A stretch of DNA of 62,000 nt, from NCBI GenBank assembly GCA_009746045.1, contig RPFO01000065.1, positions 8,591,542 through 8,653,541 on the forward strand, given 5' to 3'. Made by a program: the position numbers and the translations under genes. This DNA comes from Mesostigma viride (taxonomy: Eukaryota; Streptophyta; Mesostigmatophyceae; Mesostigmatales; Mesostigmataceae). The notes under the pieces were generated by a model, which had not been told where the DNA came from, made no database searches, and worked only from the letters and a program-made list of their open reading frames with translations. Below are positions 20,001 to 32,014 of the stretch, in pieces (position 1 is the first letter of the stretch; each line of letters begins with the position of its first letter).

Positions 20001-23000
20001 ATGTAATTAATGATGAGGATTCAGGCTCCCATGGTGTCTCCATGGCCCGTCTACGTACATGAATGGCAAGTATGTAATTAATGAGGAGGATTCAGGCTCC
20101 CATGGTGTCATCATGGCCCGTGTACGTACATGGATGGCATGTATGTAGTTAATGATGAGGATTCAGGCTCCCATGGTGTCATCATGGCCCGTCTACGTAC
20201 ATGGATGGCATTTATGTAATTAATGATGAGGATTCAGGCTCCCATGGTGTCATCATGGCTTGTCTACGTACATGGTTGGCATTTATGTAACCTGAATCCT
20301 CTCATAAAAAAAATGAAGAGGATTCAGGCTCCATTGGTGTCATCATGGCTGGCCTACGTACATGGATGTCCAGGAATAGTAAATTATGAGGATTCAGGCT
20401 CCCATGGTGTCATCATGGCTTGTCTACGTACATGGTTGGCATTTATGTAATTAATGAGGAGGATTCAGGCTCCCATGGTGTCATCATGGCCCGTCTACGT
20501 ACATGGATGTCATTTATGTAATTAATGATGAGGATTCAGGCTCCCATGGTGTCATCATGGCCCGTCTACGTACATGGATGTCAAAGAAAAAAAAAATGAG
20601 GAGGATTTAGGCTCCCATGGTGTCATCATGGCCCGTGTACGTACATGGATGGCATGTATGTAGTTAATGATGAGGATTCAGGCTCCCATGGTGTCATCAT
20701 GGCCCGTCTACGTACATGGATGGCATTTATGTAATTAATGATGAGGATTCAGGCTCCCATGGTGTCATCATGGCTTGTCTACGTACATGGATGGCATTTA
20801 TGTAATTAATGATGAGGATTCAGGCTCCCATGGTGTCTCCATGGCCCGTCTACGTACATGGATGGCATGTATGTAGTTAATGATGAGGATTCAGGCTCCC
20901 ATGGTGTCATCATGGCTTGTCTACGTACATGGATGGCATGTATGTAATTAATGAGGAGGATTCAGGCTCCCATGGTGTCTCCATGGCTGGCCTACGTACA
21001 TGGATGTCAAGGAATAGTAAATCATGAGGATTCAGGCTCCCATGGTGTCATCATGGCCCGTCCACGTACATGGATGTCAAGGAATAGTAAATGATGAGTA
21101 TTCAGGCTCCCATGGTGTCATCATGGCTTGTCTACGTACATGGTTGGCATTTATGTAATTAATGAGGAGGATTCAGGCTCCCATGGTGTCATCATGGCCC
21201 GTCTACGTACATGGATGTCAAGGAATAGTAAATGATGAGGATTCAGGCTCCCATGGTGTCTCCATGGCCCGTCTACGTACATGAATGGCAAGTATGTAAT
21301 TAATGATGAGGATTCAGGCTCCCATGGTGTCATCATGGCTGGCCTACGTACATGAATGGCATTTATGTAATTAATGATGAGGATTCAGGCTCCCATGGGG
21401 TCATCATGGCCCGTCTACGTACATGGATGGCATTTTTGTATATAATGATGAGGATTCAGGCTCCCATGGTGTCATCATGGCTTGTCTACGTACATGGATG
21501 GCATTTATGTAATTAATGATGAGGATTCAGGCTCCCATGGTGTCTCCATGGCCCGTCTACGTACATGAATGGCAAGTATGTAATTAATGAGGAGGATTCA
21601 GGCTCCCATGGTGTCATCATGGCCCGTGTACGTACATGGATGGCATGTATGTAGTTAATGATGAGGATTCAGGCTCCCATGGTGTCATCATGGCCCGTCT
21701 ACGTACATGGATGGCATTTATGTAATTAATGATGAGGATTCAGGCTCCCATGGTGTCATCATGGCCCGTCTACGTACATGGATGTCAAAGAAAAAAAAAT
21801 GAGGAGGATTTAGGCTCCCATGGTGTCATCATGGCCCGTGTACGTACATGGATGGCATGTATGTAGTTAATGATGAGGATTCAGGCTCCCATGGTGTCAT
21901 CATGGCCCGTCTACGTACATGGATGGCATTTATGTAATTAATGATGAGGATTCAGGCTCCCATGGTGTCATCATGGCTTGTCTACGTACATGGATGGCAT
22001 TTATGTAATTAATGATGAGGATTCAGGCTCCCATGGTGTCTCCATGGCCCGTCTACGTACATGGATGGCATGTATGTAGTTAATGATGAGGATTCAGGCT
22101 CCCATGGTGTCATCATGGCTTGTCTACGTACATGGATGGCATGTATGTAATTAATGAGGAGGATTCAGGCTCCCATGGTGTCTCCATGGCTGGCCTACGT
22201 ACATGGATGTCAAGGAATAGTAAATCATGAGGATTCAGGCTCCCATGGTGTCATCATGGCCCGTCCACGTACATGGATGTCAAGGAATAGTAAATGATGA
22301 GTATTCAGGCTCCCATGGTGTCATCATGGCTTGTCTACGTACATGGTTGGCATTTATGTAATTAATGATGAGGATTCAGGCTCCCATGGTGTCATCATGG
22401 CCCGTCTACGTACATGAATGGCATTTATGTAATTAATGATGAGGATTCAGGCTCCCATGGGGTCATCATGGCCCGTCTACGTACATGGATGGCATTTTTG
22501 TATATAATGATGAGGATTCAGGCTCCCATGGTGTCATCATGGCTTGTCTACGTACATGGATGGCATTTATGTAATTAATGAGGAGGATTCAGGCTCCCAT
22601 GGTGTCTCCATGGCCCGTCTACGTACATGAATGGCAAGTATGTAATTAATGAGGAGGATTCAGGCTCCCATGGTGTCATCATGGCCCGTGTACGTACATG
22701 GATGGCATGTATGTAGTTAATGATGAGGATTCAGGCTCCCATGGTGTCATCATGGCCCGTCTACGTACATGGATGGCATTTATGTAATTAATGATGAGGA
22801 TTCAGGCTCCCATGGTGTCATCATGGCTTGTCTACGTACATGGTTGGCATTTATGTAACCTGAATCCTCTCATAAAAAAAATGAAGAGGATTCAGGCTCC
22901 ATTGGTGTCATCATGGCTGGCCTACGTACATGGATGTCCAGGAATAGTAAATTATGAGGATTCAGGCTCCCATGGTGTCATCATGGCTTGTCTACGTACA

Positions 23001-26000
23001 TGGTTGGCATTTATGTAATTAATGATGAGGATTCAGGCTCCCATGGTGTCATCATGGCCCGTCTACGTACATGGATGTCAAAGAAAAAAAAATGAGGAGG
23101 ATTTAGGCTCCCATGGTGTCATCATGGCCCGTGTACGTACATGGATGGCATGTATGTAGTTAATGATGAGGATTCAGGCTCCCATGGTGTCATCATGGCC
23201 CGTCTACGTACATGGATGGCATTTATGTAATTAATGATGAGGATTCAGGCTCCCATGGTGTCATCATGGCTTGTCTACGTACATGGATGGCATTTATGTA
23301 ATTAATGATGAGGATTCAGGCTCCCATGGTGTCTCCATGGCCCGTCTACGTACATGGATGGCATGTATGTAGTTAATGATGAGGATTCAGGCTCCCATGG
23401 TGTCATCATGGCTTGTCTACGTACATGGATGGCATGTATGTAATTAATGAGGAGGATTCAGGCTCCCATGGTGTCTCCATGGCTGGCCTACGTACATGGA
23501 TGTCAAGGAATAGTAAATCATGAGGATTCAGGCTCCCATGGTGTCATCATGGCCCGTCCACGTACATGGATGTCAAGGAATAGTAAATGATGAGTATTCA
23601 GGCTCCCATGGTGTCATCATGGCTTGTCTACGTACATGGTTGGCATTTATGTAATTAATGAGGAGGATTCAGGCTCCCATGGTGTCATCATGGCCCGTCT
23701 ACGTACATGGATGTCAAGGAATAGTAAATGATGAGGATTCAGGCTCCCATGGTGTCTCCATGGCCCGTCTACGTACATGAATGGCAAGTATGTAATTAAT
23801 GATGAGGATTCAGGCTCCCATGGTGTCATCATGGCTGGCCTACGTACATGAATGGCATTTATGTAATTAATGATGAGGATTCAGGCTCCCATGGGGTCAT
23901 CATGGCCCGTCTACGTACATGGATGGCATTTTTGTATATAATGATGAGGATTCAGGCTCCCATGGTGTCATCATGGCTTGTCTACGTACATGGATGGCAT
24001 TTATGTAATTAATGATGAGGATTCAGGCTCCCATGGTGTCTCCATGGCCCGTCTACGTACATGAATGGCAAGTATGTAATTAATGAGGAGGATTCAGGCT
24101 CCCATGGTGTCATCATGGCCCGTGTACGTACATGGATGGCATGTATGTAGTTAATGATGAGGATTCAGGCTCCCATGGTGTCATCATGGCCCGTCTACGT
24201 ACATGGATGGCATTTATGTAATTAATGATGAGGATTCAGGCTCCCATGGTGTCATCATGGCCCGTCTACGTACATGGTTGGCATTTATGTAATTAATGAG
24301 GAGGATTCAGGCTCCCATGGTGTCATCATGGCCCGTCTACGTACATGGATGTCAAGGAATAGTAAATGATGAGGATTCAGGCTCCCATGGTGTCATCATG
24401 GCTTGTCTACGTACATGGTTGGCATTTATGTAACCTGAATCCTCTCATTAAAAAAATGAAGAGGATTCAGGCTCCATTGGTGTCATCATGGCTGGCCTAC
24501 GTACATGGATGTCCAGGAATAGTAAATTATGAGGATTCAGGCTCCCATGGTGTCATCATGGCTTGTCTACGTACATGGTTGGCATTTATGTAATTAATGA
24601 GGAGGATTCAGGCTCCCATGGTGTCATCATGGCCCGTCTACGTACATGGATGTCATTTATGTAATTAATGATGAGGATTCAGGCTCCCATGGTGTCATCA
24701 TGGCCCGTCTACGTACATGGATGTCAAAGAAAAAAAAAATGATGAGGATTCAGGCTCCCATGGGGTCATCATGGCTTGTCTACGTACATGGATGGCATGT
24801 ATGTAATTAATGAGGAGGATTCAGGCTCCCATGGTGTCTCCATGGTCCGTCTACGTACATGAATGGCAAGTATGTAATTAATGATGAGGATTCAGGCTCC
24901 CATGGTGTCATCATGGCTGGCCTACGTACATGAATGGCATTTATGTAATTAATGATGAGGATTCAGGCTCCCATGGTGTCATCATGGCCCGTCTACGTAC
25001 ATGGATGGCATTTTTGTATATAATGATGAGGATTCAGGCTCCCATGGGGTCATCATGGCTTGTCTACGTACATGGTTGGCATTTATGTAATTAATGAGGA
25101 GGATTCTGGCTCCCATGGTGTCTCCATGGCTGGCCTACGTACATGGATGGCCTTTATGTAAGTAATGATGAGGATTCAGGCTCCCATGGTGTCATCATGG
25201 CCCGTCTACGTACATGGTTGGCATTTATGTAATTAATGAGGAGGATTCAGGCTCCCATGGTGTCATCATGGCCCGTCTACGTACATGGATGTCAAGGAAT
25301 AGTAAATGATGAGGATTCAGGCTCCCATGGTGTCATCATGGCCCGTCTACGTACATGGATGTCAAGGAATAGTAAATAATGAGGATTCAGGCTCCCATGG
25401 TGTCTCCATGGCCCGTCTACGTACATGAATGGCAAGTATGTAATTAATGATGAGGATTCAGGCTCCCATGGTGTCATCATGGCTGGCCTACGTACATGAA
25501 TGGCATTTATGTAATTAATGATGAGGATTCAGGCTCCCATGGGGTCATCATGGCCCGTCTACGTACATGGATGGCATTTTTGTATATAATGATGAGGATT
25601 CAGGCTCCCATGGTGTCATCATGGCTTGTCTACGTACATGGATGGCATTTATGTAATTAATGATGAGGATTCAGGCTCCCATGGTGTCTCCATGGCCCGT
25701 CTACGTACATGAATGGCAAGTATGTAATTAATGAGGAGGATTCAGGCTCCCATGGTGTCATCATGGCCCGTGTACGTACATGGATGGCATGTATGTAGTT
25801 AATGATGAGGATTCAGGCTCCCATGGTGTCATCATGGCCCGTCTACGTACATGGATGGCATTTTTGTATATAATGATGAGGATTCAGGCTCCCATGGTGT
25901 CATCATGGCTTGTCTACGTACATGGATGGCATTTATGTAACCTGAATCCTCTCATAAAAAAAATGAAGAGGCTTCAGGCTCCATTGGTGTCATCATGGCC

Positions 26001-27504
26001 CGTCTACATACATGAATGGCAAGTATGTAATTAATGAGGAGGATTCAGGCTCCCATGGTGTCATCATGGCCCGTGTACGTACATGGATGGCATGTATGTA
26101 GTTAATGATGAGGATTCAGGCTCCCATGGTGTCATCATGGCTTGTCTACGTACATGGATGGCATGTATGTAATTAATGAGGAGGATTCAGGCTCCCATGG
26201 TGTCTCCATGGCTGGCCTACGTACATGGATGTCAAGGAATAGTAAATCATGAGGATTCAGGCTCCCATGGTGTCATCATGGCCCGTCCACGTACATGGAT
26301 GTCAAGGAATAGTAAATGATGAGTATTCAGGCTCCCATGGTGTCATCATGGCCTGTCTACATACATGGATGTCAAGGAATAGTAAATGATGAGGATTCAG
26401 GCTCCCATGGTGTCTCCATGGCCCGTCTACGTACATGAATGGCAAGTATGTAATTAATGATGAGGATTCAGGCTCCCATGGTGTCATCATGGCCCGTCTA
26501 CGTACATGGATGTCATTTATGTAATTAATGATGAGGATTCAGGCTCCCATGGTGTCATCATGGCCCGTCTACGTACATGGATGTCAAAGAAAAAAAAATG
26601 ATGAGGATTCAGGCTCCCATGGGGTCATCATGGCTTGTCTACGTACATGGATGGCATGTATGTAATTAATGAGGAGGATTCAGGCTCCCATGGTGTCTCC
26701 ATGGCTGGCCTACGTACATGGATGTCAAGGAATAGTAAATCATGAGGATTCAGGCTCCCATGGTGTCATCATGGCCCGTCCACGTACATGGATGTCAAGG
26801 AATAGTAAATGATGAGTATTCAGGCTCCCATGGTGTCATCATGGCCTGTCTACGTACATGGATGGCATGTATGTAATTAATGATGAGGATTCAGGCTCCA
26901 TTGGTGTCATCATGGCTGGCCTACGTATGTACATGGATGTCAAAGAAAACAAAATGATGAGGATTCAGGCTCCATTGGTGTCATCATGGCCCGTCTACGT
27001 ACATGGATGGCATGTATGTAATTAATGATGAGGATTCAGGCTCCATTGGTGTCATCATGGCTGGCCTACGTACATGGATGTCAAGGAATAGTAAATGATG
27101 AGGATTCAGGCTCCCATGGTGTCATCATGGCCTGTCTACGTACATGGATGTCATTTATGTATTTAATGATGAGGATTCAGGCTCCCATGGTGTCATCATG
27201 GCCCGTCTACGTACATGGATGTCAAGGAATAGTAAATGATGAGGATTCAGGCTCCCATGGTGTCATCATGGCCTGTCTACGTACATGGATGGCATGTATG
27301 TAATTAATGATGAGGATTCAGGCTCCATTGGTGTCATCATGGCTGGCCTACGTATGTACATGGATGTCAAAGAAAACAAAATGATGAGGATTTAGGCTCC
27401 ATTGGTGTCATCATGGCCCGTCTACGTACATGGGTGGCATTTATGTATTTAATGATGAGGATTTAGGCTCCCATGGGGTCATCATGGCTTGTCTACGTAC
27501 ATGG
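17063..27504 (+). repeat. Satellite array, ~72-78 bp units, right block (forward orientation) with higher-order structure
   Basis: About 140 units of the same satellite in the opposite orientation. Linker classes recur in the same order over long blocks. For example, a special unit with a 38-bp hairpin (CCTGAATCCTCT...AGAGGATTCAGG) is found at 17791, 20291, 22859, 24434 and 25941, spaced 2500, 2568, 1575 and 1507 bp. This shows amplification of blocks of many units. Open frames of 60-92 codons through the array are by-products of unit length and are not called as genes. Confidence 0.96.
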
Positions 27505-27780
27505 AGTCATATTGATTCATGGAACAATGAGATACCATTCTTAATTGAAAATTGTTCTTGATACTTTCACATGCATGCCCGGAATCGTGAATTTGTGCGG
27601 GTTTCCATGATGACAATCCTCATTGAATTCTTGAGCACACAATATTGAGCAATTTAGGGGCACTTCGGCAATGTTGACCATTTTCATTCATGATAAAATT
27701 AACATTTAATGCAATAAATACATATTCCACTCATTTTAATAAACCATGCAAAAACTTTACAAGCACGCTCAAGCTAGGGG
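27505..27780. other. A/T-rich unique spacer
   Basis: Non-repetitive, A/T-rich DNA between the satellite and the minisatellite. I see no gene or RNA signal in it. Confidence 0.6.
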
Positions 27781-28206
27781 TGGGCTGGCATGCACGCGTG
27801 GGTGTGGGGGTGGGCTGGCATGCATGCGTGGGTGTGGGGGTGGGCTAGCCTGCATGCGTGGGTGTGTGGGGGGCTGGCATGCATGCGTGGGTGTGTGTGG
27901 GGGGCTAGCATGCATGCGTAAGTGTGGGGGGGGGCTGGCATGCATGCGTGGGTGTGTATGGGGGCTGGCATGCATGCGTGGGTGTGTGTGTGGGGCTAGC
28001 ATGCATGCGTGGGTGTGGGGGGGGCTGTCATGCATGCGTGGGTGTGGGGGGGGGCTGGCATGCATGCGTGGGTGTGTGGGGGGGCTAGCATGCATGCGTG
28101 GGTGTGGGGGTGGGCTAGCATGCATGCGTGGGTGTGAGTGTGGGCTAGCATGCATGCGTGGGTGTGGGGGTGGGCTAGCATGCATGCGTGGGTGTGGGGG
28201 GGGCTA
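27781..28206. repeat. ~30-bp minisatellite with GCATGCATGCGT core
   Basis: About 14 copies of a 28-32 bp unit (GGGCTGGCATGCATGCG followed by TGGGTGTGGGG). Units are G-rich on the plus strand and contain the alternating purine-pyrimidine GCATGCATGC. Most units are a multiple of three long, so both strands are open (153 codons plus, 138 codons minus); these are treated as repeat artefacts. Confidence 0.93.
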
Positions 28207-28639
28207 GCACGCCCCACCCCTCCATCGGCACAGCCAGCCTTGTGAGTCTACCCTTAACAACAAGGCTGGTAGGACGACACGCCTGAGCAGCATATGTCAT
28301 GCCTATCTCAGGCTAATAATGTGTGATTTTGTGCCAACAACCAAGTTGTTCCACCCAACAACACATTATAAACCCTCTTCCAAAATGCCCAACAAGCCGG
28401 ACACGTGGAGGACCACACACGCAGTATATAAAGAGAAAATAAGCTGACTTTTTATCCAGCCAACCTGTGGCTAGCTGCTCTGGTTAGCATGACAAATGCT
28501 AACATTTACTCAGTGGGAAAGGTGAAGAGACCATTGGAACAGCCTACCTGACGCATGTGCCACCAAAGCATTGTGTCCCGCAAAATGCACACTGCCTCCT
28601 TTCTAACAAGCACGAGCCGCTCTCTTTAGGAGACAGGTG
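28207..28639. other. Unique stretch with a TATA-like site
   Basis: No supported gene. A TATATAAA at 28425-28432 in CG-moderate surroundings could be a promoter element, but no convincing downstream coding region is seen. Short open frames only. Confidence 0.4.
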
Positions 28640-29042
28640 CCAGCTCGTCAGTGTCTGGGGAAAATGATGCCGCTGCTTAGGAAGACCGCGTGAATTTCCT
28701 CGAACACAACTGTCTATAAAGCACAAGAAATTTCAGAGAAGCATGGAAATAAAAGCATTACACCTTCCCGACAGGTTGCGGGCCACGCGCTGCAGAAAGC
28801 CAGCCACGTCACAGACGATTAACTAGCTAAAAGACACCCAGGAATCCAGCGATGCAGCGCCAGGACCCGCAACTTTCTGGCTGCATCTGGCCGGAAAGAA
28901 GGCAAAAAGCTTACGCTCAACGAGCTAAGAAAGCAGGAAAACGCTAGCTTAAGACGTTTAACACAAGAACGTACCATAACGGGCATTTATTCGTGCCCAG
29001 GCGCACAAGAAAGTCCACCCTTTCATGGAGTGGTTGGGCAGT
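28640..29042 (+). repeat. Left terminal inverted repeat, outer part
   Basis: Reverse complement is similar to about 44830-45190. Landmarks are TCGGGAAGG (complement at about 28763-28771 versus about 45080-45088), GCAGCGGCATCA (complement at about 28662-28673 versus about 45179-45190) and TGCGCGCCTGAGC-like sequence near 28995. Diverged, with indels. Continues at 36691 after element 2. Confidence 0.65.
29038..29042. repeat. Target site duplication GCAGT of element 2 (left copy)
   Basis: GCAGT precedes the 5' LTR and is repeated directly after the 3' LTR (36691-36695). The flanks here are non-repetitive, so this is good evidence for a 5-bp duplication and for the AGTTAG...CTAACT LTR ends. Confidence 0.9.
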
Positions 29043-29513
29043 AGTTAGTCTCCATGCTTTGCTGTAGACTAAGTCTCAAAGGCATTGTGAATACAACGTA
29101 TGAATAAGCCTTGTAAACCCACGTTGGTATGTGAATATAAATACCACGTGGGCTATGCAGATAGGGATGCTAGTCGAGTCGCATACGTTTCCCTAGATAG
29201 GTACTTTGGGTACTGAGGTACGTGACAGATGTCAGTACCCAGTATACGTAGTGTCCTGTCATTGGACGGTACTAGAGTATCCTAGATAGGGACCGTACTG
29301 CAGCGTGCATTGATTTGTGATCGCACGATGCAGTGACTAGGCAGCTACCTGTCATCGTGCGGCCTCGGGCCAACGGTCTGCACCCAACGGTCACTGGCGG
29401 CGCAGCCGGTGAGAGGAACGTTGATAAAGGGTAAACCTATTTTCTAATGAACCAAGCAATTCATTGCTCCAGCTTCAGTGTTCTCAAGCAATATATCCCA
29501 CCGCATTCTAACT
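29043..29513 (+). repeat. 5' LTR of element 2
   Basis: 471 bp, starting AGTTAGTC and ending TTCTAACT (6-bp AGTTAG/CTAACT inverted ends). A TATA box TATAAATA lies at 29136-29143. Confidence 0.94.
29136..29143 (+). promoter_or_regulatory. TATA box in 5' LTR of element 2
   Basis: TATAAATA, conserved in the 3' LTR at 36312-36319. It is placed about 390 bp before the first ATG of the element and is the likely U3 promoter. Confidence 0.6.
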
Positions 29514-29531
29514 TGAATTTTATTTGCTACC

Positions 29532-31226
29532 ATGGCTATCACGAACAAGAATGTCGCTAAGAAGCTTACCTACAACGAGGATGATGATGGGCAGGATCGG
29601 CGGATGCCCAGAGACAACAACAAGAAGCCGGCTGGCGATGCGGCCATTTCCAAGAAAAAGAAAAAGAACAAAAAGACTCACAATGGTTGCCAGGACGAGG
29701 GGACGGCGGCTGCAAAGCCGACCGACCTACCCCCCTCCCCTGCGAGGCCGGAGGCCGAGACGGCTCCCCCCGGGGAGACCGGCTTACCCTCGACTCCGGC
29801 GGCCGCCCCAGCCGCAACCACGGCTGGCGCGGCCATGGCTGCGGAGACCTCGGTGGTAAACCCCACTGAGGCTCCACAGTCCGGCCCCACGTTGCCATCT
29901 CTTCGGGAGCGTATGCCCCGTCAGACGGCCTCGGTGGCACCGGACGGGACGATTACCTTTCGTCCCGCCACATCAAACCTTAATGTCCCTTTCGCCCAGG
30001 GACATAACCACATTGAGCTAACGTTTGGGCGACCCTCTGCGTCCCTTCTTCGCAAGAAGAAGGACATGGAGAGTATTAAACTCGCACGGGTGGTGCGAAA
30101 ACCTGTGGAACCCATCGCCGGACAACCAATGTCCGACGATGAGGTATCCGACACTGCCAGTCTCCCCGATGGGGAGACTGAGATCAATCTTACCCCAGCG
30201 CTCCTGGCGGTCGAGCAGGCCGCGCTGGTGGCAAATGAAGAACGCCGAGCGCGGCAGCGGGACCGAGAGGTCCGCCGAGAGGCGGCTTTTCGGCTCGCCG
30301 CTAAGCGGCAAGAATATGAAGAGGAAGCCGCCCGTCGCCTGGCTACCCACCAGGCGATGGCGGACGCGTACCGCGAGGCCACCCAGCGGTTACGTGACCT
30401 CTTAAAAAATGCTGACTATCCCATGGACTATGCGGACAGTCAAGACCTGGCCGAGCTTGCTCGGTCAGCACACTTTAAAACCATGTCCTCCATCACCCAA
30501 GCCAGGGTCACGGAGGCCATCTTGGCCAAACATGGGGTGGTAGCTGAAGAAGCCCCCCCGCTGGAAACCACCAGCAAGAAACCCTCTCCCCCCCAACCCC
30601 TGCAGTACAAGGAGGGACTGCTGGCCCTGGGTGCGAGGAAGGGCAAAGAGGCGGACTGTCCAGTCCGGCCTGCTATGATCATGGGAGAACCACTCCCTGA
30701 CATACCCGAGGATGAGGCTGCCTTTCAGGCAGCCCTCCGGGAGCATGAGGTACGCAAGGAGATGAAGCGTCTCATGCGGGAGGAGGCCAGGAGGAGAGCA
30801 GAGGCAGACACCCCTGCCCGCCCCTCCACCGATGGGGCTGGACCCAGTGGGGTTACCCGGACACCCCCGGGCTCCCCCAGGGCCACCATGACCCCCCCTC
30901 CCCCTCCCCCACCACCCCAGGTTCGCCCTGTGGGTTGGGGCCCCCTCCCAAACCAGGGGGGGTGGCCAGGACCCCAGGAGGCCCTGGGGGGAGGTGCAGA
31001 GGTGCCACAGGCACCCAACAGGCCTGCTGAGGCCCCCCCAAGGAGCGGGGATGTCCTGGAACAGCTCGCCATTCTCCAGGCCCAGCTGGCCTCGTTGCAA
31101 GATCAGCAGTTAACAGCTAACCAGCTGCAAACTGTCGAGGGCCTGCGCGCCCTGATGTCGCGGTATGAGCGGGGGACCATCAACCTGGACCCCACCCGCC
31201 TGCAACAAGCAACCGACGCTTCTTGA
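29532..31226 (+). CDS. Element 2 ORF1 upstream of gag, unknown function (564 aa)
   Basis: It starts at an ATG in ACCATGG context 18 bp after the LTR. There is a basic Lys-rich segment (residues about 31-55, possible nuclear-localisation type), Ala/Pro/Thr-rich low complexity (about 60-130), a long charged helix (about 225-310) likely to form a coiled coil, a proline-rich stretch (about 440-500) and a short Gln/Leu-rich coiled coil at the C terminus (about 510-545). No catalytic or zinc motif is seen. It ends at TGA 31224-31226 and overlaps the -1 frame that encodes Gag (open from 31169), so frameshifting or an indel would join the two. It has no obvious sequence similarity to the 236-aa ORF in the same position of element 1. 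Confidence 0.75.
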   Translation: MAITNKNVAKKLTYNEDDDGQDRRMPRDNNKKPAGDAAISKKKKKNKKTHNGCQDEGTAAAKPTDLPPSPARPEAETAPPGETGLPSTPAAAPAATTAGAAMAAETSVVNPTEAPQSGPTLPSLRERMPRQTASVAPDGTITFRPATSNLNVPFAQGHNHIELTFGRPSASLLRKKKDMESIKLARVVRKPVEPIAGQPMSDDEVSDTASLPDGETEINLTPALLAVEQAALVANEERRARQRDREVRREAAFRLAAKRQEYEEEAARRLATHQAMADAYREATQRLRDLLKNADYPMDYADSQDLAELARSAHFKTMSSITQARVTEAILAKHGVVAEEAPPLETTSKKPSPPQPLQYKEGLLALGARKGKEADCPVRPAMIMGEPLPDIPEDEAAFQAALREHEVRKEMKRLMREEARRRAEADTPARPSTDGAGPSGVTRTPPGSPRATMTPPPPPPPPQVRPVGWGPLPNQGGWPGPQEALGGGAEVPQAPNRPAEAPPRSGDVLEQLAILQAQLASLQDQQLTANQLQTVEGLRALMSRYERGTINLDPTRLQQATDAS

Positions 31227-31891
31227 GGGCCAACCCCCCTCTCACAGGTGTGTTTAACCCTCATAAAAAGGAATCCAAAATCAATATTGCTGGCTTGCCT
31301 GAGGGTCACACTGTTGAACAAGCTAAGCAATTTGTTTTTGCTTTGGAGTATGGGATGGAAGGTCTTAACCTTAGACATCAGTTTAAGGCTCTCAGGGCCT
31401 CCTCCACATTCCATCAATCATCTCCTGCAATCAGAGCATTGATTCAAACCTATCAGGAACGTACCCTGACACCTGAAGCAGCCATTGAACAGTGGCCTAC
31501 CTTTATCACTGATCTGAAACAGCTAGTGCTTACCAATAACCACATGGAAGCAGTAGAACGTTTCAACTGGCTTGCTGCATATAAGGTGAACAAGAATAAC
31601 CTCTCTGGGGATGCAAAAACATACAGGGTAATGATTGAGAAAGACCTTGAGCTTCTCAAGCTCCAACCAAGGTATCTCATCCACACCTGGCTAACAAAAG
31701 CTAATTTGCAACCTTCTGTCCTGGCTACCCTGCTTACAGGCCTCAAGTCCCTCTGGGACAACTTCAGAGCTGCCATGCTCTATATCGAGGAGGCAGTGGA
31801 CCCCCTGGGTACTGGCAACAACCAGGCCCAGGACCCCAAGGTCCAGGGTGTCCAAGGCCACAAACGCAAGGGGCAGGCCAGCCAGGGGGGG
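31169..31891 (+). CDS. gag: Gag (capsid part) of element 2
   Basis: The frame is open from 31169, and the convincing Gag-like sequence begins at about 31220. No ATG lies at a sensible start, so expression must come from frameshifting out of ORF1, splicing, or a frame that was originally continuous. The body is helical and Leu/Ala-rich, as in copia capsids, followed by a Gln/Gly/Lys-rich linker. At 31885-31891 a run of seven G marks the point where the nucleocapsid part continues in the -1 frame. A run of this kind can be either a slippery site (codon phasing fits X XXY YYZ) or an indel error. Confidence 0.7.
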
Positions 31892-31983
31892 CACCCAAGA
31901 CCCACAAGTCCTCCCACCAAGGGGGCAGTGGCTCTCAGGGGCGTGGCAACACGTGGCACCGTGTGCCCCTGCATGGCAACCCC

Positions 31984-32014
<31 letters not shown>

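Noticed and set aside
14648-27504. CRISPR-like look of constant cores and variable linkers
   Set aside because: Linkers are a handful of recurring A/T-rich types rather than unique spacers, cores are ~50 bp and variable, and the context is eukaryotic. It is a satellite.
27746-28207. 153-aa Gly/Cys/Met-rich plus-strand protein
   Set aside because: Translation of the minisatellite; the opposite strand is equally open.
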